NCBI GenBank assembly: GCA_905215325.1
Contig: CAJMPP010000007.1
Location: 4,214-68,213, forward strand
DNA: 64,000 nucleotides
DNA from: an uncultured bacterium
Lineage (GTDB): Bacteria > Actinomycetota > Coriobacteriia > Coriobacteriales > Eggerthellaceae
Reading direction: 5' to 3'
This document shows, piece by piece, positions 8,482-15,540 of this stretch. The position numbers were made by a program, and so were the translations under genes. The stretch's first letter is position 1, and each line of letters opens with the position of its first letter. The notes beneath the pieces were generated by a model. That model did not search any database, was not told where the DNA came from, and saw only the letters and a list, made by a program, of their open reading frames with translations.

Positions 8482-8697
8482 TGAACCTCGATTGCTTTAT
8501 GAAATTGAACACACAGCTTTACGAACGTGCTACACTGCAAGAAATTGAACCAATGAACTATGAACCGCAGATAAGTAGTAACCTCGGTTCATAGTTCAAT
8601 TTAAAGGTTCATGGGCCAAGTTGTTCATACTTTGGTTCAATTTAAAGTTCAATTTCATATTGAACCGGCCTTTGAACCTATAGTTTGAACTTTGAAC
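8482..8697. promoter_or_regulatory. TGAAC/GTTCA operator-like array
   Basis: Fifteen copies of TGAAC or its complement GTTCA in 216 bp, mostly as (A/T)TGAACC. Forward copies start at 8482, 8506, 8546, 8554, 8561, 8661, 8673, 8686 and 8693; reverse copies at 8587, 8594, 8606, 8623, 8634 and 8647. They build a perfect 14-bp inverted repeat (TGAACTATGAACCG at 8554-8567, complement at 8585-8598) and a shorter one (GTTCAAT/ATTGAAC at 8647-8665). The array ends 12 bp before the ATG of the helix-turn-helix/aminotransferase gene; autoregulation by that protein is the simplest reading. Confidence 0.7.
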
Positions 8698-8709
8698 GAA
8701 AGGAACGGC

Positions 8710-10275
8710 ATGGATCAGAACGTGTTTGCCGAACAACTGAAGATTGCCATGGATGCCGCCGGCATGAAGCAGGCAGATTTGATCCATGCAGCGCAAGAAG
8801 AAGGCCATAAACTCTGGAAAAGCCAGGTCAGCCAGTATGTCAGCGGCAAGACCATCCCCCGCCCCGATGTGATGCAGCTGCTTGCTGAACTATTGAACGT
8901 CACTCCTGAGTGGCTGGGCGGCGAGGAGTCTGCACCTATGACCCCTCCCGAACATGAACCTTCTGCACCTGAACCACTTGTTCATGAGGTTCAAAACGAT
9001 TTTGAACCTTCCAAAACTAATGAACCTGCTGTGTCTGATGATCAAGGGAGCGTACCTATGCGTCAGTTCAAGAAATCCTCGAAGCTTGATAACGTTCTGT
9101 ACGATGTTCGTGGTCCGGTTGTGGACGAAGCCGCTCGCATGGAGTCCCAAGGCATGCGCATTTTGAAATTGAACATCGGCAACCCTGCCCCGTTCGGATT
9201 CCGCACGCCCGACGAGGTGGTTCAGGACATGCGTCATCAGCTTCCCGACTGCGAGGGCTACAGCGATTCGAAGGGCTTGTTCAGCGCACGCAAGGCCATC
9301 ATGCAATACTCTCAGATCAAGGGCCTTCCCAATGTGGATATGGACAGCATCTACACCGGCAACGGCGTCAGCGAGCTCATTAACCTGTGCATGCAGGCGC
9401 TGCTCGACACCGGCGACGAGATCCTTATCCCCAGCCCCGACTACCCGCTGTGGACGGCCTGCGCCACCCTTGCCGGCGGCACGCCCGTTCACTACATCTG
9501 CGACGAGCAGGCTGAGTGGTATCCCGACATCGACGACATCGAGAGCAAGATCACGCCGCGCACGAAGGCTATCGTCATCATCAACCCCAACAACCCCACC
9601 GGCGCGCTGTATCCGCGCGAGGTGCTGCAGCAGATCGTCGACGTTGCTCGCAAGCACCAGCTGATGATCCTGTCCGATGAAATCTACGATCGCTTGGTCA
9701 TGGACGACCTTGAGCACGTATCCATTGCAAGCCTTGCTCCAGACCTGTTCTGCATCACCTTCTCGGGCCTTTCGAAATCGCACATGATCGCTGGCTACCG
9801 TATCGGCTGGATGGTGCTGTCCGGCGAGAAGTACTGCGCCCAGGACTTCATCTTGGGCCTGAACATGTTGTCGAACATGCGATTGTGCTCCAACGTGCCG
9901 GCGCAGTCCATCGTACAGACCGCGCTGTGGGGCCATCAGAGCGTGCGCAACTACGTGGTGCCCGGAGGCCGTGTATGCGAACAGCGCGATTACGTGTACA
10001 AGGCGCTCAACGACATCCCCGGCATCACCGCCGTCAAACCCCGTGCAGCCTTCTACATCTTCCCGAAGATCGACGTGAAGAAGTTCAACATCACCAACGA
10101 CGAGCAGTTCGCGCTTGACCTGCTGCACGAGAAGAAGATCCTGCTGGTTCCCGGCAAAGGCTTCAACTGGGGTTCGCCCGACCATTTCCGCGTGGTATAC
10201 CTACCGCGTATCGAGGTGCTCTCCGAAGCCATGGGCCAGCTCGGCGACTTCCTGTCGCACTACCGTCAAGCGTAA
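8710..10275 (+). CDS. XRE-type HTH / AlaA-like aminotransferase fusion
   Basis: 521-residue protein. Residues 1-70 form an XRE/Cro-type helix-turn-helix (MKQADLI...KSQVSQYVSGKTIPRPDVM); residues 71-116 are a Glu-Pro-rich linker; residues 117-521 match the full-length alanine aminotransferase AlaA of E. coli (KSSKLDNVLYDVRGPV, LNIGNPAPFGF, NPNNPTGA), with PLP lysine K356 in SGLSKSHMIAGYR and NVPAQSIVQTA. Fold-type I PLP enzyme converting pyruvate and glutamate to alanine and 2-oxoglutarate, or similar. The ATG at 8710 follows GAAAGGA; a TTG six codons upstream is less likely because the ribosome-binding site lies inside that extension. A second strong site (AAGGGAG, 7 bp before the ATG at 9058) could give a 405-residue stand-alone enzyme. 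TGAAC sites lie upstream and within the linker. Probably a PLP- or amino-acid-responsive autoregulator that is also an enzyme. Confidence 0.93.
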   Translation: MDQNVFAEQLKIAMDAAGMKQADLIHAAQEEGHKLWKSQVSQYVSGKTIPRPDVMQLLAELLNVTPEWLGGEESAPMTPPEHEPSAPEPLVHEVQNDFEPSKTNEPAVSDDQGSVPMRQFKKSSKLDNVLYDVRGPVVDEAARMESQGMRILKLNIGNPAPFGFRTPDEVVQDMRHQLPDCEGYSDSKGLFSARKAIMQYSQIKGLPNVDMDSIYTGNGVSELINLCMQALLDTGDEILIPSPDYPLWTACATLAGGTPVHYICDEQAEWYPDIDDIESKITPRTKAIVIINPNNPTGALYPREVLQQIVDVARKHQLMILSDEIYDRLVMDDLEHVSIASLAPDLFCITFSGLSKSHMIAGYRIGWMVLSGEKYCAQDFILGLNMLSNMRLCSNVPAQSIVQTALWGHQSVRNYVVPGGRVCEQRDYVYKALNDIPGITAVKPRAAFYIFPKIDVKKFNITNDEQFALDLLHEKKILLVPGKGFNWGSPDHFRVVYLPRIEVLSEAMGQLGDFLSHYRQA

Positions 10276-10318
10276 CGGGCTTTAGAGGCGCCTAGCGCTT
10301 CCATTATCGATACCATCG

Positions 10319-10356
10319 CATATGGGAAGAGGGGCACAAGCCCCTCTTCCCATATG
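10319..10356. terminator. Hairpin between the aminotransferase gene and recQ
   Basis: Perfect 16-bp stem CATATGGGAAGAGGGG / CCCCTCTTCCCATATG with 6-nt loop between convergent genes. No clear T-run follows on either strand, so it may work with Rho or as a transcript-end stabiliser. The remaining 200 bp to recQ show nothing definable. Confidence 0.65.
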
Positions 10357-10562
10357 GCATCAAGTTTACAATGCGCCACTTTGATGAACGACAATGAGAC
10401 ATCGTCATTCATACCTCTTTAAACATCGATCCGATCCCATAGCAATGTCAGCCCGCTGATAACGAGACATCCAGCACTTCGAGCCTCTTGCATCGTGCGC
10501 ACCCAATACCCGTTTGCATCATGCGCTTAGGCCCCACCCAATCCGCCCAATCGCGTTTTCGG

Positions 10563-12452
10563 CTACTGCACTTCGGAGCGATAGGCTGCGATCTCATCGA
10601 GGAAGGCTTTGCCGTACTTCTCGAGCTTCTTCATGCCTACGCCGCTGACATCCATGAACTCATCCTCGGTTTCGGGCATGCGAGCGCACATGTCACGCAG
10701 CGATGCATCGCCGAAGACCATATACGGAGCCAGTCCACCTTCAACTGCCAGCTGCTTGCGCAACGCACGCAGCCTTTCGAACAGATCCTGGTCGTATGCC
10801 GCATCGGGACCGCTTGCCGTACCCGACCCGCCGAACGAGTGACCGCCGGCAATGCCCGCCTTGCGCTGCGGTTGACGCAGCACCTGCTTCATCTGCAATC
10901 GAAAATCAGGCGCTGCAGCCTCCCGGAAACGAGGGCCGAACCCAACTACAGGGAACTTGCCTTCCGATATCTCCAGGTACTCGCCCGCCGCAAGCAGCTC
11001 GATGACCTCTTTCAGCTGCACTTGCGACATGTTGACGGAGTTGAGACACTTCGCCTGCGCAAGGCCGAACTGCTCAAGGCGCTCCATGTTTGTGCCGCGC
11101 AGCACATCAACCACCACGCCTTTGCCGAACCTTCCGCGCAACTCCTGCACGCAACGCATGACAGCACGCGCTTCGGTGGTAACGTCCACCGCCCTGAACC
11201 CGCCCTCGCAGTTCGAGCAGTTATTGCACGAGCCATCGTCCTGCTGCGCCGCGGACTCATCGCCGAAGTAACGCAACATGTAGCCGCGCAGGCATTCGCA
11301 CGTCAGACAATAGCCCTCCATGGCCGCCAGCATGCGGCGCCTAGCAGCGCGTGCTACCTCAGCCTCCTCGGGGCTCATGCCCTCGTTGCCGCCGTCCTGC
11401 TCAAGGAAGAACCTGCAAGTGGACAAATCGCCATCGCTCCAGTAGAGCATGCACTCGCTTGCAAGCCCGTCGCGTCCCGCGCGGCCCGCTTCCTGATAAT
11501 AAGCCTCGATGCTTGACGGCATGTTGTAGTGGATGACGTAACGCACGTTCGATTTATCGATACCCATGCCGAAGGCGTTAGTTGCCACGATGACCGCAGC
11601 ATCGTCGTTGATCCATGCCTGCTGATTGGCGCTGCGCTCTTCCTTTCTCAATCCTGCGTGATAGCGCGTTGCCTTCACGCCAGATTGCACCAAGTGTTCG
11701 TGCACCTTCTCGACATTCTTGCGCGTATTGCAATACACCACGCCTGAGTCCTCGGGATGCGCCTTCGCATACGTTGTGATACGGTTCAGCTTTTTATTCG
11801 GCTCGAGGCGCTCTACGGAAAAGTGGAGGTTTGGCCGGTCGAAACCGGTGACCGCTTGGTAGGGATCCCGTAATCCCAAGAGACGCACGATGTCAGCGCG
11901 AACGCGCTCCGTTGCCGTTGCGGTGAGTGCAGCAACGGTGGGGCGCACGGGAAGCTGTTCGATGAACGTACCGATGCGCAGATACGACGGGCGAAAATCC
12001 TGGCCCCATTGCGATACGCAATGCGCTTCGTCTACCGCGACCAGCGGAATGGGCGCCTGCGAGGCGAATTCCACAAAGCGCGGGTCCTCCAAACGCTCGG
12101 GCGCAACATAGAGCAGGTCGAACTCCCCCGCCAGGGCACGCGCCATGATAGAACCCTGCTGAGACGGGGTAAGCGTTGAGTTCAGATATGCCGCCTGAAT
12201 ACCAGCATCCTGCAAACTGCGCACCTGGTCGCCCATCAGCGACACCAATGGGCTTATGACCAGCGCAAGGCCGCTCATGACAACGCCCGGTATCTGATAG
12301 CACACCGACTTGCCGGCGCCGGTAGGCATAACCGCAAGCGCATCGCGACCTGAGAGCACAGCCTGCACCACGCCCTGCTGACCCGGCCTGAAATCCTTGT
12401 AGCCGAAATGCATCTCCAGCGCCAAGCGCGCCTGCTCTATAGGTACCGACAC
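10563..12452 (-). CDS. recQ: ATP-dependent DNA helicase RecQ
   Basis: 629-residue 3'-5' DNA helicase for recombination and fork repair. Order: helicase lobe 1 with FRPGQQ, Walker A MPTGAGKS and DEAH box VDEAHCVSQWGQDFRPSY; lobe 2 with YCNTRKNVE, ATNAFGMGIDKSNVRYVIHY and QEAGRAGRDG; Zn-binding Cys set (CLTCECLR...CNNCSNC); winged helix; C-terminal HRDC domain (about the last 75 residues). The start is a GTG at 12452 preceded by GGGAAAGG; the GTG ten codons upstream has no ribosome-binding site. Full length for the family. It is convergent with the aminotransferase gene and on the same strand as the deformylase upstream. Confidence 0.95.
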   Translation of the reverse strand: MSVPIEQARLALEMHFGYKDFRPGQQGVVQAVLSGRDALAVMPTGAGKSVCYQIPGVVMSGLALVISPLVSLMGDQVRSLQDAGIQAAYLNSTLTPSQQGSIMARALAGEFDLLYVAPERLEDPRFVEFASQAPIPLVAVDEAHCVSQWGQDFRPSYLRIGTFIEQLPVRPTVAALTATATERVRADIVRLLGLRDPYQAVTGFDRPNLHFSVERLEPNKKLNRITTYAKAHPEDSGVVYCNTRKNVEKVHEHLVQSGVKATRYHAGLRKEERSANQQAWINDDAAVIVATNAFGMGIDKSNVRYVIHYNMPSSIEAYYQEAGRAGRDGLASECMLYWSDGDLSTCRFFLEQDGGNEGMSPEEAEVARAARRRMLAAMEGYCLTCECLRGYMLRYFGDESAAQQDDGSCNNCSNCEGGFRAVDVTTEARAVMRCVQELRGRFGKGVVVDVLRGTNMERLEQFGLAQAKCLNSVNMSQVQLKEVIELLAAGEYLEISEGKFPVVGFGPRFREAAAPDFRLQMKQVLRQPQRKAGIAGGHSFGGSGTASGPDAAYDQDLFERLRALRKQLAVEGGLAPYMVFGDASLRDMCARMPETEDEFMDVSGVGMKKLEKYGKAFLDEIAAYRSEVQ

Positions 12453-12633
12453 GGCAAACCTTTCCCTAATAACAAGTTCCACAATGCGTAAAGTGCGAAC
12501 GCAAATCTAAATACAAATGCAAATGCGCGATTTCAGGATCATGCCCCGCAATCCTGCAAGATAATCGCGATTTCCAACAGTTTTCAAAACTGATCCAAAA
12601 GCGTCTCATCTGGGAAAACACTGCAATAAACGC

Positions 12634-13044
12634 CTAGATGATAATCCCATCACAGTGATCTATTTCGTGCTGAATAATCTGTGCGGTAAAGCCGCTGAAG
12701 CTTTTCTGGCAGGCTTTGAATGATTCGTCCTGATACGACACGCGTATCTTGCGATATCGCCGGCATGGCCGCTGCCCCACAAGCGACAGGCACCCCTCCT
12801 CAGTGGAATACTCGCTTGAGGCGTGCACGATTTCGGGATTGAACATGAGCTTGGCCGTGCCATTGTCATCGAACACGATGATACGCTTGCGTACGCCGAT
12901 CATGTTCGCCGCCATTCCGACGCACTCATGAGCGTGCGCTTCAAGCGTGTCGAGCAAGTCCTGTCCAACAGGCGCGTCCTCGATGGTTGCGGCCTCCGAT
13001 GGCATGGCCAAAAACAGCTGGTTTCGCATAATCGGTCTGATCAT
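12634..13044 (-). CDS. def: Divergent peptide deformylase
   Basis: 136-residue metallo-hydrolase that should remove the formyl group from N-terminal Met of new proteins. Motif 2 EGCLSL (metal ligand C85) and motif 3 HEIDH (H126, E127, H130) are intact. Motif 1, normally GxGxAAxQ, reads C41-V-G-M-A-A-N-M48, so the oxyanion glutamine is replaced by Met and the first Gly by Cys. The protein is shorter than housekeeping deformylases (about 160-170) and ends just past the HExxH helix. The start at 13044 is chosen over a 34-codon longer frame because the deformylase fold begins there and GGAGG lies 12 bp upstream. Likely a second, specialised deformylase; activity is uncertain. Confidence 0.83.
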   Translation of the reverse strand: MIRPIMRNQLFLAMPSEAATIEDAPVGQDLLDTLEAHAHECVGMAANMIGVRKRIIVFDDNGTAKLMFNPEIVHASSEYSTEEGCLSLVGQRPCRRYRKIRVSYQDESFKACQKSFSGFTAQIIQHEIDHCDGIII

Positions 13045-13263
13045 CGGGTGCTCGTGCCTCCTACATTGATATGGACAGACGGGTTGCGAATACATGAAAG
13101 GGGGTTCCGCTGCACCTACTGTACCATGCGAAACCCCCGCGTTCAAGAAAAATCGAACGTTTGTTTTATTGCGTTTTCACACTGTATGACCTGCGGTAAC
13201 AGCAGATTCCTCCGCAAAACCCCGTCAAATTCACAGCAAGAACCCGTTCATTCATCTATCTTT

Positions 13264-13310
13264 TTCACAGTAGCTAAACTATAGTTATACTATAATCTAT
13301 ATAGTTGTCT
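13264..13310 (+). promoter_or_regulatory. Promoter and AT-rich operator of the S24-type regulator
   Basis: Candidate -35 TTCACA (13264-13269), 16-bp spacer and -10 TATACT (13286-13291), with an overlapping TATAAT at 13291-13296. Embedded are a 10-bp perfect palindrome AACTATAGTT (13277-13286) and CTATATAG (13297-13304). The AT-rich block stands out from the GC-rich surroundings and sits 50-95 bp before the regulator ATG, where an autoregulatory operator is expected. Confidence 0.5.
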
Positions 13311-13357
13311 TATAGCAAAATGATATTTGGTTTTAGCAAACGGCAAAGTGAGGCGCT

Positions 13358-14035
13358 ATGACAATAGCTGACAACATCAGGCACATCCGACAAGCTGCAG
13401 GGATGACGCAGGAAGAGTTCGGTCGGCTTGCCGGCGTGTCAAGCATGGCCGTATCGCAGTGGGAAAACGGCCGCGCCGTCCCAAGAATGGGTGCAGTTGA
13501 AAAACTATCTCTAGCATTGAGAATCGCAAAAAGCGAAATCATTGAAGAAGGAGCCGCGTCTGATAACGCCAGCATTGTAACAAGAGACCATGACCGCTTC
13601 TCTAACGGGAGTTTCTCCGTCAAGGCCTCGTCAATGGCAGGGATCCCGCTGGTCGGCAGCACGCATGCCGGCAAGCCGCACCTCCCCGAGGAACTCGACG
13701 ATTTCCCAGAGGTGCTTGTGCCGCAATTTCTGATCGACCGTGACCCGGGAAGCTACGCCCTCGAGGTTGACGGTGACTGCATGGACCGCATCTGCCCTCC
13801 CGGCATGGTGGCGATCGTGCAACCAGGCGTCCCTGCGAAAAGCGGAGACGTCGTTGTTGCCACCATCGACGGCGCCGATTCCATCATGCGCCGCATGACG
13901 GTGATCAATGGCGACTTGATCCTATCGCCCGAGTCGCACAATCCCAAACACGTGAACCTGTACATAGCAGCCCAGGACAACCGTCAAGTGAAGGTGGAGC
14001 ACGTAGCGTACTTCCAGAGCCGCGAGGCGCTCTAA
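13358..14035 (+). CDS. XRE-type repressor with S24/LexA-like C-terminal domain, altered catalytic dyad
   Basis: 225-residue regulator. N-terminal helix-turn-helix (residues 5-60: MTQEEFGRLAGVSSMAVSQWENGR), then an S24 domain with a LexA-like scissile pair A104-G105 (IPLVGSTHAGKP) and the core YALEVDGDCMDRICPPG. The catalytic Ser is Cys (C141) and the general-base Lys is Arg (R178 in DSIMRRM); A-G to nucleophile (37) and nucleophile to base (37) spacings are close to those of LexA (35 and 37). Such a protein would not be expected to self-cleave normally, so it may be a constitutive or differently triggered repressor. It lies directly upstream of the candidate sRNA/Abi_2 pair on the same strand. 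No phage structural genes surround it. Confidence 0.85.
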   Translation: MTIADNIRHIRQAAGMTQEEFGRLAGVSSMAVSQWENGRAVPRMGAVEKLSLALRIAKSEIIEEGAASDNASIVTRDHDRFSNGSFSVKASSMAGIPLVGSTHAGKPHLPEELDDFPEVLVPQFLIDRDPGSYALEVDGDCMDRICPPGMVAIVQPGVPAKSGDVVVATIDGADSIMRRMTVINGDLILSPESHNPKHVNLYIAAQDNRQVKVEHVAYFQSREAL

Positions 14036-14179
14036 CGCACAAGCGCGCCCCCACGAGAGCGCACAAGTACCACCCTGCGACCCGTCCGGGCAGTTGGCTT
14101 CAAAGAGAGCGGTAATTGATAGGCAATGCTATGCGCTTCCCAATTTGAATGAGTTTCGGCCAAAACCAGCGTAAGGCAC

Positions 14180-14208
14180 TTGACCGGCGACGCTCCGCAA
14201 TGTAGATT
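14180..14208 (+). promoter_or_regulatory. Candidate promoter of the small RNA upstream of abi
   Basis: TTGACC (14180-14185), 17-bp spacer, TAGATT (14203-14208). Transcription would begin about 14214-14216, at the first base-paired element of the predicted RNA. The -35 matches consensus at five of six positions, the -10 at four. Confidence 0.45.
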
Positions 14209-14213
14209 ATTGA

Positions 14214-14290
14214 CTAGTGACACGGCCCCGTGGACTCTAAGTGAGGCGGGGACTAGAAGGGTCGCTAGCTCATTGGGCTAGCGACCCTTT
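14214..14290 (+). ncRNA. Candidate structured small RNA preceding Abi_2 gene
   Basis: About 77 nt between a candidate promoter and a strong terminator, all upstream of the abi ribosome-binding site. Two paired elements are visible: CTAGT (14214-14218)/ACTAG (14252-14256) stacked with CCCCG (14226-14230)/CGGGG (14247-14251), and a 13-bp terminator stem AAGGGTCGCTAGC (14257-14269)/GCTAGCGACCCTT (14277-14289) followed by TTTGATTTT. A structured RNA class located next to abiF-type (Abi_2) genes has been described; the resemblance here is by position and architecture only. It could instead be an attenuator in the abi leader. Confidence 0.5.
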
Positions 14291-14306
14291 GATTTTAGGA
14301 GTCACC

Positions 14307-15248
14307 ATGGCAAAAGAATCTAAAACTATCGATGAGCTCATAGACCTTCTTGAATCGCGCAACGTCATAACGGACGAAAACACTAAAACCCAGTTGATGC
14401 GTGAAAGCCACTATGCTGTGGTCAACGGGTATAAAAAGCCCTTCCTTGACACTCAGGCAATGAAGGAAAGCGCCGATGATATTTTCTTAAAAGGGACACG
14501 CTTCGAGTGGATTTACTCGCTGTTCCTGTTCGATCGCGATTTGCGCTCGCTAACGTTCAAGTACATCGCGAAGGCGGAAGCGATTATGAAAAATGCGGTG
14601 GTGTATTCCTTCTGCAAGACAAATCCAGGCCCAAACGACTATCTTGCTACTTCATCATACGCATCCGCAAAGGAAATGCTGTTTGCAAAAGGTTTCTCCG
14701 GCAACCGTGCGAAGATACATCAAACAAATCTGTCGAGGCTTATGAGCGTGCTGAACAAAAAGGTTGCGGGCTCAGACGGAAAAGCCTTTATATCGCACTA
14801 CGTAAACCGTTACGGGTTTGTGCCGTTATGGGTGCTCGCGAACGACTTGACGTTCGGCCATATAGCCCATTTTTATCAGCTTCAGCGCCGAAGCGTCCAA
14901 AACAGCACATGCAAGACAATCGTATCGGTTTCTGGCTCCAATAAGAAAATCACGCCGCAAGAGCTGCTGCACGCCTTCTCCGTTCTGGTGGATTTCCGCA
15001 ATCTATGCGCCCACGATGAGCGTCTATACTGCGCCAAAACCGGCCGCTCTCATGACATAGCTTTCAAGGACATGGTCGAGCAAATGGTCCCGATATTGCC
15101 GCAAGAAGAGCTTTTCGACTTCTTCAACGAGCTATCACAGCTATTCGATACATATAAGACGGTTATGCGCATTGTCGACCCGAATTCCATGCTGAAGGAA
15201 ATGGGGATACCAACCGTCGAATCACTAACAGCAGAACAAGAGCGGTGA
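14307..15248 (+). CDS. Abi_2 (AbiF/AbiD-like) abortive infection protein
   Basis: 313-residue protein of the Abi_2 family of phage-defence proteins. Seen: N-terminal TIDELIDLLESRNV, the family segment NGYKKPFL, FLFDRDLRSLTFKYIAKAE, FVPLWVLANDLTFG and, near residue 230, RNLCAHDERLY, an R-x4-H motif typical of HEPN-type ribonuclease folds. The ATG at 14307 follows TTAGGAG immediately after the terminator hairpin; an in-frame ATG at 14241 would run through that hairpin and is rejected. Codon use is less GC-biased than in the housekeeping genes, consistent with acquisition. Abi_2 proteins are thought to block phage replication, probably through RNA cleavage; here the toxin may be controlled by the RNA encoded just upstream. 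Confidence 0.9.
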   Translation: MAKESKTIDELIDLLESRNVITDENTKTQLMRESHYAVVNGYKKPFLDTQAMKESADDIFLKGTRFEWIYSLFLFDRDLRSLTFKYIAKAEAIMKNAVVYSFCKTNPGPNDYLATSSYASAKEMLFAKGFSGNRAKIHQTNLSRLMSVLNKKVAGSDGKAFISHYVNRYGFVPLWVLANDLTFGHIAHFYQLQRRSVQNSTCKTIVSVSGSNKKITPQELLHAFSVLVDFRNLCAHDERLYCAKTGRSHDIAFKDMVEQMVPILPQEELFDFFNELSQLFDTYKTVMRIVDPNSMLKEMGIPTVESLTAEQER

Positions 15249-15421
15249 CTCTAGGGGGCAAAGGATTCTAAACGGCGATGCCGTCCGCTCCCATTCGGAA
15301 CCCGGCCCATGTCCTTCGCAGATACGCCTCATTGCCGTCTCGGTTCACGAAAAGACCAGCGAAACGAAAACCTAAATAGCAGGGTTAGCCGGCAAGGCCG
15401 GCACGAGCAAAAAAACGAAAA

Positions 15422-15519
15422 GCCTCGCGCATCACAGGGTTACCACCCTAGCGCGAGGCCATCAAAACACCAACCGCATAAACGAAAAGCAGGCTATCCA
15501 ATTTGGATAACGTAGCCTG
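15422..15519. terminator. Paired hairpins after the abi gene
   Basis: Hairpin 1: GCCTCGCGC (15422-15430)/GCGCGAGGC (15451-15459) with an inner AGGGT/ACCCT stem. Hairpin 2: CAGGCTA (15490-15496)/TAGCCTG (15513-15519) around TATCC/GGATA. They lie between convergent abi (+) and the amidohydrolase gene (-), so each may serve one strand. Confidence 0.55.
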
Positions 15520-15540
15520 ACCGCACAAAGCACCAGGTCA

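Noticed and set aside
8249..8540. Two short - strand frames in the pit/aminotransferase spacer
   Set aside because: No ribosome-binding site, mutual overlap and partial overlap with the TGAAC array.
12634..15248. Possible prophage remnant around the S24 repressor
   Set aside because: No integrase, terminase, portal or tail genes and no attachment repeats are visible; a small defence locus fits better.
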